This document shows, piece after piece, positions 18,526-27,592 of a stretch of 64,000 bases of DNA. Numbering within the stretch: position 1 is the stretch's first letter; each line of letters opens with the position of its first letter. The stretch comes from Schlesneria sp. (lineage in GTDB: Bacteria > Planctomycetota > Planctomycetia > Planctomycetales > Planctomycetaceae). The stretch covers positions 62,001 to 126,000 of the forward strand of contig JAQGHU010000064.1 in the NCBI GenBank assembly GCA_028291515.1. Reading direction: 5' to 3'. Position numbers and translations under genes: made by a program. The notes beneath the pieces were generated by a model. That model was not told where the DNA came from and ran no database searches. It saw only the letters and a list, made by a program, of their open reading frames with translations.

Positions 18526-18994
18526 TGGGAGGCCTCTTCCGTGGCTTCCAGAGAATCAAACAGGTGGACAGCAGAGTCAGGGGAAGGATCAAGACCCAAT
18601 AATGGACTCTCAGGAAATAGGTGCGGACTGCTGCTCCCAACCCTTGACCGTCACTCCATGGTCTTGATTCAACGGACCCGGCTCTCAGTCCACCCCAATT
18701 CCAATTGGCAGGCGAGTCGGCGTAGAGACGAATATCCACGACATCCACCTCGGGCAAGTCCATCATTACTACGGAGCTCCTCCATTTCAACTTCTCGACC
18801 TGTAAGGGGGGGCTTTGCCATTTCCAGGTAATGTAGCCTGCATCCGACCTCCACTCCGAACCGGAATGCCAACCGGGCACCTCGACCCAATCCGCGATAA
18901 AGTTGCTGCGGCCCCAGGCGATTCCGAACACGCACGCCATCGCCAGCGTGACGCAGCCCACTTTCCGTCGCCAGCCGCGAAAGAACTCACGCAT
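18518..18994 (-). CDS. GWRRK-LILWKP family membrane protein (copy B)
   Basis: 158 residues. MREFFRGWRRKVGCVTLAMA and the first helix are nearly identical to copy A, and the end LPLTLLSTCLILWKPRK matches too. The 90 residues between are Trp-rich and different. Both junctions of this gene use the same eight bases ATGCGTGA, overlapping copy A downstream and copy C upstream. Head-to-tail order and shared ends point to tandem duplication followed by divergence of the middle. Confidence 0.8.
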   Translation of the reverse strand: MREFFRGWRRKVGCVTLAMACVFGIAWGRSNFIADWVEVPGWHSGSEWRSDAGYITWKWQSPPLQVEKLKWRSSVVMMDLPEVDVVDIRLYADSPANWNWGGLRAGSVESRPWSDGQGLGAAVRTYFLRVHYWVLILPLTLLSTCLILWKPRKRPPNA

Positions 18995-19397
18995 TGAGAG
19001 GCTTCTTTCGCGGCTTCCAGAGAATCAGGTAGGCGGAGAGAAGGGTGAATGGGATGACCAAATTTCTATGGCTGATTACCCACCCATTTGGATTGAGTCC
19101 CTCGATATTCCCAATGAGCGTCAAAACATCAGTTATGTCCATAGCCATCGAATTGACCAAGTGTGCACTGCCTATGGCGGAACTCTCCCACATCCATGTC
19201 TGGCGAAGGTGGCCATCCAAAGATATCCAGATAACTCCATCTCGCAATGAGATGACCGTGTGTCGACGGTCGGCAATCTGAAAAGTAATCTCGTCAGTTA
19301 TTAGATTCGCACGCATCCACAGGGAGCACATCGCAACTGCCATCACCAGCGTGACTACGCCCGCTTTTCGTCGCCAGCCGTTGAAGAACGTGTGCAT
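18987..19397 (-). CDS. GWRRK-LILWKP family membrane protein (copy C)
   Basis: 136 residues, first gene of the A-B-C tandem. MHTFFNGWRRKAGVVTLVMA starts the first helix; the second helix is FTLLSAYLILWKPRKK. The middle (about residues 35-105) is again unrelated to the others. Its stop overlaps the ATG of copy B in ATGCGTGA. The promoter probably lies between 19398 and 19474, a short gap after the next upstream gene's stop. Confidence 0.8.
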   Translation of the reverse strand: MHTFFNGWRRKAGVVTLVMAVAMCSLWMRANLITDEITFQIADRRHTVISLRDGVIWISLDGHLRQTWMWESSAIGSAHLVNSMAMDITDVLTLIGNIEGLNPNGWVISHRNLVIPFTLLSAYLILWKPRKKPLNA

Positions 19398-19474
19398 GGT
19401 GGATCAGCCCGGCTTGTTAATGAAGCCCTCTCACACCACCAGACTTCCGTGGATCGTTCGGCATCCACCACCGA

Positions 19475-20485
19475 TTACTCGGCATACTCCAGCAGTTGTT
19501 TGGCCTGATGGGCCAGGTTCGTGTCTGGAAAGTCCGCCACGATCTTTTCCAGCGCGGCTTTGGCTTTCGTTTTGGCGTTGGCGTTCGTCCCCGCCAGTTG
19601 CTTGCGAGCGCCTTCCAAGCTTTTTGTCGCGGTCAGGCCAGCCTTCACTTTGGCATCCTTGGCCAGATCCTTTTTCGACGTGGCCACATCCTTGGGAAGT
19701 TCAAAGCCGTTAAACCGCGCCGTCACGTCTTCAATCAGTTCATACGCATGGAAAGTGTTCTCTGCTTCTTGAGCTTCTTTCACCTTGGCTAACTGCTCGT
19801 CGATTTCCTTTTGGATGACTTCCATCAGTTTTCCCGCTGCCTCTTTCACATCGCCTTTCGATGACGCCGAGTACTTCTTGATGCTCGCAGCCAGACCTTT
19901 ATAGTTGCCGATTTCGACTGCGGTCCAAGTCGCTTTCAGAGCGTCGGGGATCGTGGACGGTTCGACCTTCCAGGCCGCGCCTTCCACCGCCTTCTCGGCA
20001 ATCTCGCCGAGGTCATCTTTCACTCCGGTATGGATCTCGCCATCGGGAGTGATGTAGCGGAATTGAAACGTGACCGTTTCGCTGATCGGCTGAAAGAGGC
20101 CGCTGGCTTTCTCGAAATCCCGATTCGTATCCACGATGATCGGCCAGGGGACTTTGACTTGCGAGAGGTAGCCTTGAATCTTCTGCTTGGGGCTGCCGGA
20201 ATTGACCGCGATGAAGATCACCGGTTGCCCGTCAAATTTCTTGGCTGCGTCCAGCAGGTCTGGCCAGTTCTTGCGAACGCCCTGGTCGTCCTCTTCGAAG
20301 TAGTACAGGACAATTCCCTTCCCCTTCAAAGCGCCAACGGACAGCGGCCCGGAATTGGCCCAGGAGTTGGGATCGGTCGGGAACGGCGGTGCCGGATCGG
20401 CAAGGACCTCACTCATCATGGCGGCAAATGCGACGAACGCGATCAACACACGAGGCACGTTCATTGTCGAAAACGGTCCGAGCAT
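19475..20485 (-). CDS. Exported thioredoxin-fold protein with helical C-terminus
   Basis: 336 residues. The ATG at 20485 has GGAGG seven bases upstream, so I prefer it to the ATG at 20464. A signal peptide ends near residue 30 (VLADPAPP). Residues about 45-160 read as a thioredoxin/peroxiredoxin-like fold (KGIVLYYFEEDD..., VIFIAVNSG, WPIIVDTNRDFEKASGL) but lack a CxxC pair, so redox activity is doubtful. The remaining 170 residues are Lys/Ala/Glu-rich helices ending in a TPR-like LAHQAKQLLEYAE. A periplasmic scaffolding role is possible. Confidence 0.7.
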   Translation of the reverse strand: MLGPFSTMNVPRVLIAFVAFAAMMSEVLADPAPPFPTDPNSWANSGPLSVGALKGKGIVLYYFEEDDQGVRKNWPDLLDAAKKFDGQPVIFIAVNSGSPKQKIQGYLSQVKVPWPIIVDTNRDFEKASGLFQPISETVTFQFRYITPDGEIHTGVKDDLGEIAEKAVEGAAWKVEPSTIPDALKATWTAVEIGNYKGLAASIKKYSASSKGDVKEAAGKLMEVIQKEIDEQLAKVKEAQEAENTFHAYELIEDVTARFNGFELPKDVATSKKDLAKDAKVKAGLTATKSLEGARKQLAGTNANAKTKAKAALEKIVADFPDTNLAHQAKQLLEYAE

Positions 20486-20550
20486 GGAAGAACCTCCGGG
20501 TGATGAACTTGATGATGCAGATCAGGAATCTGTTGCGATCGGGCCGTCTC

Positions 20551-20589
20551 GGGTGCCACGGTGTTGGAGTCCTCGACATCGCCGTGCTG
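20551..20589 (+). repeat. Dispersed repeat R2
   Basis: GGGTGCCACGG, then TTGGAGTCCTCGACA and GCCGTG; the CACGG and CCGTG ends can pair. It sits in the 346-base gap 20486-20831, which otherwise shows no gene and becomes AT-rich toward the next start. Other copies lie at 5636, 30823 and 38672. Confidence 0.8.
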
Positions 20590-20831
20590 CTTTGCCGAAG
20601 ACTTCAACACCGGGGCACTCGCACCACTTCACGAGTTACCAGATAGAGTAGACGGATCAACAAGGCATCGCAATCAGCATTTCTCTCGTGAGGCTGCGCC
20701 CAACAAGTGACGTTTGCCTGTTAAATCCGAATCTTGCCCAACAAATCAAACTTGAATCAAATGAGCCACAGCGATAAACCGGGGTCTGTTCGTTTTCATC
20801 ATGCGAATAGTTCTTCATCGGAAGGCAAGAA

Positions 20832-21440
20832 ATGACCGGTCAAAGAATCGCCTTCGGGCTGGGTTTGATTCTGGTGTTGAACAGTTGGGTATTGGCCGAC
20901 GAGGCAGCTTCTGTGAAAGGATCGATGACCATAAATCGCAAGAAGTACAAGCTGACCTACGTGAAGGCATATAGAATCAAATCGGATGGCAAGGACTCTG
21001 TGGCCGTCATCGTAAGCCAAAAGCCATTTCAGATGGACAAGCCGAAGCTGTTTCCAAGCAGAAAGCCGGATGACATCCCACGGTGGATCGATCTCATGTC
21101 GGTTTCGGTGCCCACTGAATTCGAGCAAATTCGAAATGTCGTCCCGCATCTTCAGGCTGTTTTCGACGAAAAGACTGGCAAGATTACGTCGTATCAAGGT
21201 TGGGCAAGCGGTAGTACGTTCATGAGCGTTGCAGAGTATGTGACGGTGACAGTTTCCGTGAACGGCAAGGAATCGAAGAATAAATCCTTCAGCGATGTTT
21301 CAGGAAGCTGGACTGCAAAAATCGAAGGTAATCGCATCGTCGGTTCAGGCGTCTGCAAGGATGATTCGCCGTTCGTAGACTTGTTCGATTTCGAATTCAA
21401 TGTGCTAATCGAGAAGTTGGAAGTTGTCACTGCTGAGTAG
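20832..21440 (+). CDS. Exported hypothetical protein
   Basis: 202 residues with a clear signal peptide (hydrophobic residues 6-20, cleavage likely after VLA). The mature part is beta-rich and mixed in charge, with two candidate Ig-like or lipocalin-like strands (GSMTINRKKYKLTYVKAYR early; SGSWTAKIEGNRIVGSG late). I do not recognise the family. A GGAAGG stands eight bases upstream of the ATG. It appears monocistronic. Base composition looks lower in GC than its neighbours. Confidence 0.7.
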   Translation: MTGQRIAFGLGLILVLNSWVLADEAASVKGSMTINRKKYKLTYVKAYRIKSDGKDSVAVIVSQKPFQMDKPKLFPSRKPDDIPRWIDLMSVSVPTEFEQIRNVVPHLQAVFDEKTGKITSYQGWASGSTFMSVAEYVTVTVSVNGKESKNKSFSDVSGSWTAKIEGNRIVGSGVCKDDSPFVDLFDFEFNVLIEKLEVVTAE

Positions 21441-21625
21441 GGCTATTTTGCACGTGAGAACTGCGATGACAAAAAGGGACTTTTGTAACGGCTGACTCTC
21501 GTGGTCGGAAGCTTGGAAATCCTGCACGGAGACCTGAGCTACCCTCGCGACCGCTGCTCGCCGTCTTTCTGTCAGACGCCCGGCAAGATAAGATTGCGGC
21601 TGACTCACCCTTTTTGAGGACTGCC

Positions 21626-22141
21626 GTGGCCGCGACCAACGACCTGCTGTTGATCTTGAATTCGCTCTACCAGGACGTGGATCAGCAGGCTCACGGGCTG
21701 GAGCAGGTTCACAGCGAGCGACTCGTTTGCCGCCGTGGTTGCTGCATGTGCTGTGTCGACGAATTGACCGTGTTCGAAGTCGAAGCGGCCAACATCCGGC
21801 AGACGCATGCGAATCTATTGCAGACGGCCGAACCGCATCCCCCGGGAGCCTGTGCGTTTCTGGATCAGGACGGAGCCTGCCGTATCTACGAACAGCGACC
21901 GTACGTCTGTCGAACGCAAGGACTGCCACTCCGCTGGCTCGACGAGGATGCCAGCGGCGAGTTTGTCGAGTACCGCGACATCTGCCCGCTGAATGATGAG
22001 GGAGATGTCGAAGCGGTCGAAGACCTGCCCGAGGACGAATGCTGGAGCATCGGCCCGATCGAAGAACGCCTCGCCAAGCTGCAGTTGCAGTTCGGCAACG
22101 GCAAGCTCACACGAGTCCCTCTGCGATCACTGTTTGAGTGA
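21626..22141 (+). CDS. YkgJ-type cysteine cluster protein (UPF0153-like)
   Basis: 171 residues from the GTG at 21626, which has GAGG six bases upstream; an earlier TTG at 21614 is open. The Cys pattern is typical of the YkgJ family: CRRGCCMCC near residue 37, GACAFLDQDGACRIYEQRPYVCR around residues 76-98, and a late Cys in DICP. These proteins are thought to bind zinc or an iron-sulfur cluster; their role is unknown. No partner gene is evident beside it. Confidence 0.85.
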   Translation: MAATNDLLLILNSLYQDVDQQAHGLEQVHSERLVCRRGCCMCCVDELTVFEVEAANIRQTHANLLQTAEPHPPGACAFLDQDGACRIYEQRPYVCRTQGLPLRWLDEDASGEFVEYRDICPLNDEGDVEAVEDLPEDECWSIGPIEERLAKLQLQFGNGKLTRVPLRSLFE

Positions 22142-22172
22142 GCCCACGTGCCCGTCAATCACCTCATTCCCA

Positions 22173-22516
22173 GGTGAGCCGCGCTGCGTCAGCACGCGGA
22201 TAACTTCGCTTGCACAACACGGAAGAAGAGGCAATATCCATGCGGAGCCGTGGAGCCGCAATGGGGAGAGAGGGGAAAAATCCAGTGGAGCAACACTTCA
22301 GCGGGTGTCTCATTTGCGTGGAGGTGGTTACCAACGCGAAGGCGCAGAGGCGCGGGGACGCAAAGGGAAGAACGGAACCAGGCCAGTTGAATTCCACCGA
22401 GATTCCTCTGCTCTCATCTTTGCGTCTTAGCGCCTCTGCGCCTTTGCGTTGAAAACCCTTCATTCTGAATTTGGCAGGCATGAAGTAATCTACGTGCTGA
22501 CGCAGCGCGGCTCACC
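22173..22516. repeat. 344-bp element bounded by perfect 24-bp inverted repeats, with a nested inverted repeat
   Basis: Arms 22173-22196 and 22493-22516 are exact reverse complements (24 bases, beginning GGTGAGCCGCGCTGCG) and similarity extends weakly inward. Inside is a second inverted pair, 22333-22367 and 22418-22450, matching at about 29 of 33 positions (core GGCGCAGAGGCGC; repeat R6). It fills nearly all of the gene-free gap 22142-22547. There is no credible gene inside and no obvious target duplication outside. It resembles a MITE or a compound of intergenic repeats. Confidence 0.75.
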
Positions 22517-22547
22517 TAGGCCAATCGGGCGCGTCCTGTGCGAGCGA

Positions 22548-24113
22548 TCACTCTGTGATGACAGGCTTTGCGACGTCCAGACACCTCAACCAATCTTCGC
22601 TGCGAAGATACAATCGCCCATGCGCCAGCACGGGCGAAGCCCACGTCGGGCCTGGATATCTGACTTTGTTGAACGAAGTCCGGCTGATCTCCTTCCAGCC
22701 TTCGCGACTGAGCTTCGCCAAACTCAATGTTGCATGCTCACCCAGGATAAAATACTTCCCTTCGGCGAGTGTCGCGGAACCGCGGCCATAAGTGGGGAAG
22801 GGGACCGTGGCACCCGTCTTCGTATCCGTAATCTGACCGGTAGTGCGGTCGACCTCTAGAGACAGATCTTCAACCTTCCCGGCGTAACCATTGGTCTCCC
22901 ACACCCGCTCGCCCGACTCGATATCGACGCACTGCAACATCCCTTCCTGCTCGTGCCGCCCACTGAAGCCGTACAGGCAGCCATCCTGATAGATGGGGGT
23001 CGACCAGTGAGTCGACATCCCTCGCTTGTCGCGCCAGACCACTTCGTAATTCGTGTTGTCAGGATGAACCTTCAGCAACGCCATGCCCGTTTCGTAAGCG
23101 GCCGACAGAAAGATCCGATCATCGACGACCACCGGCCTCGCCGCGTTCACCGACTCGTGTGTGCGTGAGCGGAACCAGTATTTGAAGCGGACTCGACCAT
23201 CTTTGGGATCCAGTGACACCAGCCCTTGGCGCATCAGGCAGAGTACATGTCGCTGGCCATGGATCGTGACCGCGATTGGCGACGAATAGCTGGCCAGCAT
23301 CTCATCGTCAGACCACTTCAGCGGGCGATTACCCGGGCCATCAGTGATCACGCCGTCCCAAGTATCTTGGCCGACGCTTTCCCACTTCGTCTTGCCGGTC
23401 GCCGCATCGAACGCCACCACGCCCGAATTGGGTTGACCCCCAACCAACACCAGCAACAGATTCCCCTCCAGAATCGGCGTACATCCCGCTCCGAAAAACT
23501 GCTGCGGCACCTTCCAGTCGGCCGCCGTATCCCGTTCCCAAACCAGTTCACCGGTCTTGAGATTCAGACAGACCAACCGACCCTGAGCGCCAAACGTATA
23601 GCACAACGTTTCGGTCAACAACGGCGAGCAACGCGGTCCGTTGCTATAGCCATACGGGTCCGAGAAATCCGTCTCGTACTCATACTTCCAGACGGTCTCG
23701 GCATTATCGGCACGCAGGCATTCAATGACATCCATGTCGCGCAGCCGATGATGAATCACCAGCTTGTCACCCCGAATCGACGGCGAGCTATACCCCTTCC
23801 CAATCTTCTTATCCCAGACCACGCGCGGCCCCTCCGCGGGCCATTCATCCAGCAACCCAGTCTCGTCAGAGATCCCGGTCCCATGCGGACCAAGAAAGCA
23901 GGGCCAATCCAGACCACGTGTCGTTGGCTTCACCTCCGAAGTCACCTCGTCACTCACCGAAACTTTGGCGATCCCGGCATCCGCATCATCATCTGATGGT
24001 GCTACCTCGACAGCTGCCACCGCCTGTGACGGAGTCGCTTTGGCAGGCAGATCCGTACCACAACCAATGATCAGACAAAGGGCCAAGCTCGTAAGTCGTA
24101 ATGTCCAAATCAT
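22548..24113 (-). CDS. PQQ-like beta-propeller lipoprotein
   Basis: 521 residues. The leader MIWTLRLTSLALCLIIGC is a lipoprotein signal with Cys at 18. After a linker (20-75), the PQQ-like repeats begin (WPCFLGPHGTG at about 72), with repeated strands such as LVCLNLKTGELVWER, VVAFDAATGKTKWESVG, LVSLDPKDGRVRFKY and LQCVDIESGERVWET. This matches the PQQ_2/BamB-like quinoprotein propeller family abundant in planctomycetes. It probably does not bind PQQ; it is more likely an envelope binding or scaffold protein. Confidence 0.88.
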   Translation of the reverse strand: MIWTLRLTSLALCLIIGCGTDLPAKATPSQAVAAVEVAPSDDDADAGIAKVSVSDEVTSEVKPTTRGLDWPCFLGPHGTGISDETGLLDEWPAEGPRVVWDKKIGKGYSSPSIRGDKLVIHHRLRDMDVIECLRADNAETVWKYEYETDFSDPYGYSNGPRCSPLLTETLCYTFGAQGRLVCLNLKTGELVWERDTAADWKVPQQFFGAGCTPILEGNLLLVLVGGQPNSGVVAFDAATGKTKWESVGQDTWDGVITDGPGNRPLKWSDDEMLASYSSPIAVTIHGQRHVLCLMRQGLVSLDPKDGRVRFKYWFRSRTHESVNAARPVVVDDRIFLSAAYETGMALLKVHPDNTNYEVVWRDKRGMSTHWSTPIYQDGCLYGFSGRHEQEGMLQCVDIESGERVWETNGYAGKVEDLSLEVDRTTGQITDTKTGATVPFPTYGRGSATLAEGKYFILGEHATLSLAKLSREGWKEISRTSFNKVRYPGPTWASPVLAHGRLYLRSEDWLRCLDVAKPVITE

Positions 24114-24139
24114 GGCAGCAGTTCCAGGCAGTGATCAAT

Positions 24140-24223
24140 GTAGACCGCACACTCCGAGTGCGGAGTCTGCGTCGGCCTCAGATCACAAGATGCACAAAGC
24201 CCGGCCTGAGAGCAAGCCGGTTC
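24140..24223. repeat. Degenerate repeats: R4 hairpin and a half copy of the GCCCGGC hairpin
   Basis: 24140-24170 is an R4 relative (GCACACTCCGAGTGCGG with GAC/GTC flanks). 24183-24216 copies the left part of the hairpin at 25157 (AAAGCCCGGCCTGAGAGC) but then diverges, losing the right arm. They lie just upstream of the minus-strand PQQ-like gene. Confidence 0.6.
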
Positions 24224-24228
24224 GCCTC

Positions 24229-24471
24229 CTACGCGGGGCGGCGTAAGCCCGGCCTCCGACCAATTCGATTAACGGCAACAGCCACAACGCAAAAGCCAAG
24301 CAGACTCACGAATACAGTACCGCCAACTATCAGTCTAAGGATCTGCGTGGATGGTAATGGAAGATCGTCCAGCGCGAGTATCGAGAAAAAAGTCATCAGG
24401 CCGATCGGCGGCGCAAGCATCACACAAAAGCCCGTTATCGCAATACAGAGCCAAAGGATTGGGAGTTTCAT
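24229..24471 (-). CDS. Small two-helix membrane protein, uncertain
   Basis: 80 residues with two hydrophobic helices (about 4-30 and 45-67) and a basic C-terminus that runs into repeat sequence. No strong ribosome site is visible. It lies between the PQQ-like gene and a GWRRK-LILWKP family gene, all on the same strand. It matches no family I know; a real gene is plausible but not certain. Confidence 0.4.
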   Translation of the reverse strand: MKLPILWLCIAITGFCVMLAPPIGLMTFFSILALDDLPLPSTQILRLIVGGTVFVSLLGFCVVAVAVNRIGRRPGLRRPA

Positions 24472-24585
24472 AATTCAATTGAGACAAAGTGGAGTCGCAT
24501 CGGCGAAGAGATTTCAACAATCGCTCGGCCATTGTCAGGTCACAAGATGCACTAAGCTCGGATTCAGATCACGCGCTTCGCGTCG

Positions 24586-25095
24586 TCAAGCATCTGATGC
24601 TCCTTGCCTGTTCTCTGTATCTAGTCGTACTTTTGGCTTCCAGAGCAGGAGACATGCAGAGATCAGTGACAAGGGAATTGCGGCAGCCAAATATGGCAAC
24701 CAAAAGCCGACGAACCAAAATGCGTTTGAAGTTTCACGATAAAAGCTAAACCGACCTCCCACAAAGGTCCATCCGTTAGACACAGAACTCATTCTGATGT
24801 GGAAATTTGTTTTTTGAACGCCGCTGTCTAGTGCATCGTTTGGATCGCAGCCCCATCTTGGGGAATCGCATGTTGTGGACTCCCATGCCTTGGTTTCATA
24901 CGGCAATCCTTGCATCACAGCCATACTGAAATGCCCGGTGCGCGAGATCCCGATGAACACCGGCCCTGGCCCTTTACCGATCGTGATCTCGTCTCGGGTC
25001 ACGCTACTTCGGGCGAAAGCGATCGCACAGAGAATGGCGAACAGCAACGATATAGTCCCGACCTTTCGCCGCCACCCGCGTAGGAAGTTGACCAT
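24586..25095 (-). CDS. GWRRK-LILWKP family membrane protein (copy H)
   Basis: 169 residues from the ATG at 25095; the open extension to 25242 runs through a hairpin repeat and is rejected. MVNFLRGWRRKVGTISLLFA starts helix one, IPLSLISACLLLWKPK is helix two. The middle has a Cys pair (CDSPRWGC) and a Gly/Phe-rich segment. It is a solitary, more diverged member: the DNA of its ends differs from the strict 16-base match shared by other copies. Confidence 0.75.
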   Translation of the reverse strand: MVNFLRGWRRKVGTISLLFAILCAIAFARSSVTRDEITIGKGPGPVFIGISRTGHFSMAVMQGLPYETKAWESTTCDSPRWGCDPNDALDSGVQKTNFHIRMSSVSNGWTFVGGRFSFYRETSNAFWFVGFWLPYLAAAIPLSLISACLLLWKPKVRLDTENRQGASDA

Positions 25096-25156
25096 CGAAG
25101 TCTCGGGTTGAGATTGAAAACTAGAAAAGTCGCCAGTCAAGTAAGCCAAAGATGCA

Positions 25157-25188
25157 CAAAGCCCGGCCTGAGAGCAAGCCGGGCTTTG
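25157..25188. terminator. Strong hairpin between S1-domain gene and copy H
   Basis: Perfect 11-base stem CAAAGCCCGGC / GCCGGGCTTTG with a ten-base loop. It lies downstream of the minus-strand S1-domain gene and upstream of copy H, so termination of the S1 transcript is likely, although there is no T tract. A broken copy occurs at 24183. Confidence 0.6.
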
Positions 25189-25211
25189 CGATTGGATTCC
25201 GTGTTCTCTTT

Positions 25212-25298
25212 GTAGGTTATGCTTCAGCATAACTTTTCGCACTGGTACTCAAAGCCACCGCACTGCCGAAGAAAGTTATGCTGAAGCATAACCTACGG
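25212..25298. repeat. Inverted pair of palindromic repeat R3
   Basis: Two oppositely oriented copies (25212-25239 and 25271-25298) of a unit with core GTTATGCTTCAGCATAAC, itself a palindrome, separated by about 31 bases. The same inverted arrangement is found at 59010-59090. Confidence 0.85.
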
Positions 25299-25317
25299 CG
25301 CTTGGCAACAAGGCCGC

Positions 25318-27069
25318 TTACTTCTTCCCAAAGTCGCCGGGGTTGCCGAACAACCCACCGCCATTCTCGCCGCTGGTTTTGCCGCCACGCAGCGGTTCTT
25401 TCCGCTTGCGTTCGTACTGCTGACCTTGCGACGGAGACAGGTCTTCGTCTTTTGGCTTTTCGGGCTTCTGCTTCAGAGCCTTCAGTGACAGGCTGATGCG
25501 CTGACGCTCGGGGACCACTTCCAGCACCTGCATCAGAATCTCTTGTCCAACAGAGACCACGTCGCTGACCTTGCGCACGCGCTGGTGATCCAGTTCGCTG
25601 ATGTGGACCAGGCCTTCGACCCCTTGCTCCAGTTCAACGAACGCTCCGAAATCCGAGACGCGAGTCACCTTGCCGCTGACCTGCTTGCCCATCGGGTAAC
25701 GATCTTCGACGCCGGCCCACGGGTTCTGGGCCAGTTGTCGCATCCCCAAGCCGATCTTCTGCTTTTCGCGATCCAGCGACAGCACAACGACTTCAACTGG
25801 CAAACCTTCCTGCAGCACTTCGGACGGATGCTTGACGCGAGTCCAGCTCATTTCGCCGATATGCAGGAAGCCGTCGGCTCCGCCCAGGTCGACGAACGCT
25901 CCGTAATCTTTGATCGTCTTGACGGTCCCGGTGTACTGCTGGCCGACTTCAACCTGCTGCCAGAAATTGACCGCCAGCTCTTTGCGTTCGGCAATCAGAA
26001 TGATACGGCGGCTGACCACCAAGTTTCGCTTGGCAGCATTCACTTCGGTGATCTGCACCGTCAGCTTCTTGCCAACGTACGTTTCGAGTGCGGGTGAGAA
26101 TCCAAGGTCGACCTGGCTGGCGGGCAAGAACGCTCGCAACGCGCCGATGTTGACTTCCAGTCCACCCTTGTTGGTCTTGGTGACCATACACTCGACCACC
26201 TGGCCGACAGTCAATTCTTCCCAGTTCCCTTTGACGCGCCGAGTTGCCTTAGGAAGGTTGACGATGATCACGCCGCTTTCGGCGTCATACTTTTCGACGA
26301 CTACCAGGAACTCTTCACCGATCCGCGGTTGCTTCCCTTGAGGGAACTGGCGAGCGGGCAGGACGCCTGGGCAGCGGAAGCCGACTTCGCAGAAGACATC
26401 TTCAGCGGTCACGCTCTGAACCTTGGCCTTCAGCTTGGTGCCGGCTTCGAGCAGATCTTCGGATTCCGGCAGTTCGGAAACGGCCGATTGAGGCGACGGC
26501 GTTGTTGCGCCGACGGGCGGAGCAGTGGGGGAGTCCATTTGACCCGCCATCGCCGCTTCCAACTCTTTTTCCAGATCGGCGTCGATCGCGTGCTTCTCGT
26601 ACGGAATTTCGACGGGAGCGGCCGGTGGCGATGGGGGTGCCACATGGACCGGGCCATCGCCCGCTGCGGCAGGGTCTTCCATGATCGAAGGCACGGCCAT
26701 TCCCTGACCAGGGTCGATCGTCGGGTTCAGGCGAGGCTTACGTTCGCGTTTGGCGACCGCAGCCTTCACTTCGTCGATCCAGGCTCGCGCGGCGTCGACT
26801 TGGTCGGTGGCACCCAGCGACAGCGTGATGGTCGTGCCATCATCGCCTTGGAAAGCCAGCGTCAATTCGACGTGACCATCATCGCGTGCGACCGATTGCA
26901 CGTCGACGACTTTGTCGGCAGACACAGTCGCGGGAATTGGTGTTCCGTTGGCGAGTTCCCCTCGCAAAGCCACTTGGCCCGATTCGCGATTCACTGCCAG
27001 CGCTGCTGGCAGTTGATCGACGTCCAGTACCAATTCCTCTGATTCCGACCGAAAACCTGTGATCTGCAT
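25318..27069 (-). CDS. S1 RNA-binding domain protein (ribosomal protein S1-like)
   Basis: 583 residues. The N-terminal 200 residues are an extension with no domain I recognise, including a Pro/Ala-rich linker. Four S1 domains follow at about 210-275, 290-360, 378-448 and 463-533; the third and fourth carry the classic G-x-V-x-x-I-x-D-Y/F-G-A-F-V pattern with HIGEMSW and HISELDH. LVVSRR after the second domain recalls RpsA. The C-terminus is a basic, Gly-rich tail. Either the ribosomal S1 homologue (rpsA) or a paralogue that binds mRNA; I cannot separate these. Confidence 0.85.
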   Translation of the reverse strand: MQITGFRSESEELVLDVDQLPAALAVNRESGQVALRGELANGTPIPATVSADKVVDVQSVARDDGHVELTLAFQGDDGTTITLSLGATDQVDAARAWIDEVKAAVAKRERKPRLNPTIDPGQGMAVPSIMEDPAAAGDGPVHVAPPSPPAAPVEIPYEKHAIDADLEKELEAAMAGQMDSPTAPPVGATTPSPQSAVSELPESEDLLEAGTKLKAKVQSVTAEDVFCEVGFRCPGVLPARQFPQGKQPRIGEEFLVVVEKYDAESGVIIVNLPKATRRVKGNWEELTVGQVVECMVTKTNKGGLEVNIGALRAFLPASQVDLGFSPALETYVGKKLTVQITEVNAAKRNLVVSRRIILIAERKELAVNFWQQVEVGQQYTGTVKTIKDYGAFVDLGGADGFLHIGEMSWTRVKHPSEVLQEGLPVEVVVLSLDREKQKIGLGMRQLAQNPWAGVEDRYPMGKQVSGKVTRVSDFGAFVELEQGVEGLVHISELDHQRVRKVSDVVSVGQEILMQVLEVVPERQRISLSLKALKQKPEKPKDEDLSPSQGQQYERKRKEPLRGGKTSGENGGGLFGNPGDFGKK

Positions 27070-27592
27070 GATTCTGTTCTTCTAACATAGGGCGCTACGT
27101 CCGATTCGCGGGGTGATCGGCGAGCAGGCATCGGCGATTGGCTTCAGATTGAATATGTGTCCGCGTGAAGCCCGAGAAGCAACAAAAGAAGCCGCCGAAC
27201 GGCGACAATTTCCTGAGCTGATGAGTGATTGATAGCGATCTTCGCGGCATGTGCAGGAATGAAATTGGCAACAACCTGAAAGACCTGAACACATTCCGTC
27301 CCAAAAACAACGATTGATCTATAAGCAGTTCGCCAGCATTCGTCAATTCTCCTGAATCTCACCCGCCCTGTCGCGGAAAAGATTCTTCGGAGATTCATTT
27401 TTCATGAATTTCCCGAGATCCCGCTCCAACCACCATTTGACCAATCCCCGCGATGACCTGCAGCCGCAACGAGCCCTCCAAATTCGGGTGCCTCTGGCGA
27501 CGGCTTTGCGTTGCCAGTGTCTTACCGATGAAGAACCGGCCGACAACACCGGGAGACGCGGATTATCACACAGGCTGCTGACGTGACGACAT
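27070..27592. other. Intergenic stretch without a recognisable gene
   Basis: About 520 bases upstream of the S1-domain gene. I see no credible protein: short open frames on both strands lack ribosome sites and family features. It probably holds the promoter and leader of the S1-domain gene. A leader-binding autoregulation site is possible but not visible. Confidence 0.5.

Noticed and set aside
23226-23996. 256-codon plus-strand frame opposite the PQQ-like gene
   Set aside because: Antisense shadow; the minus-strand beta-propeller repeats are clear.
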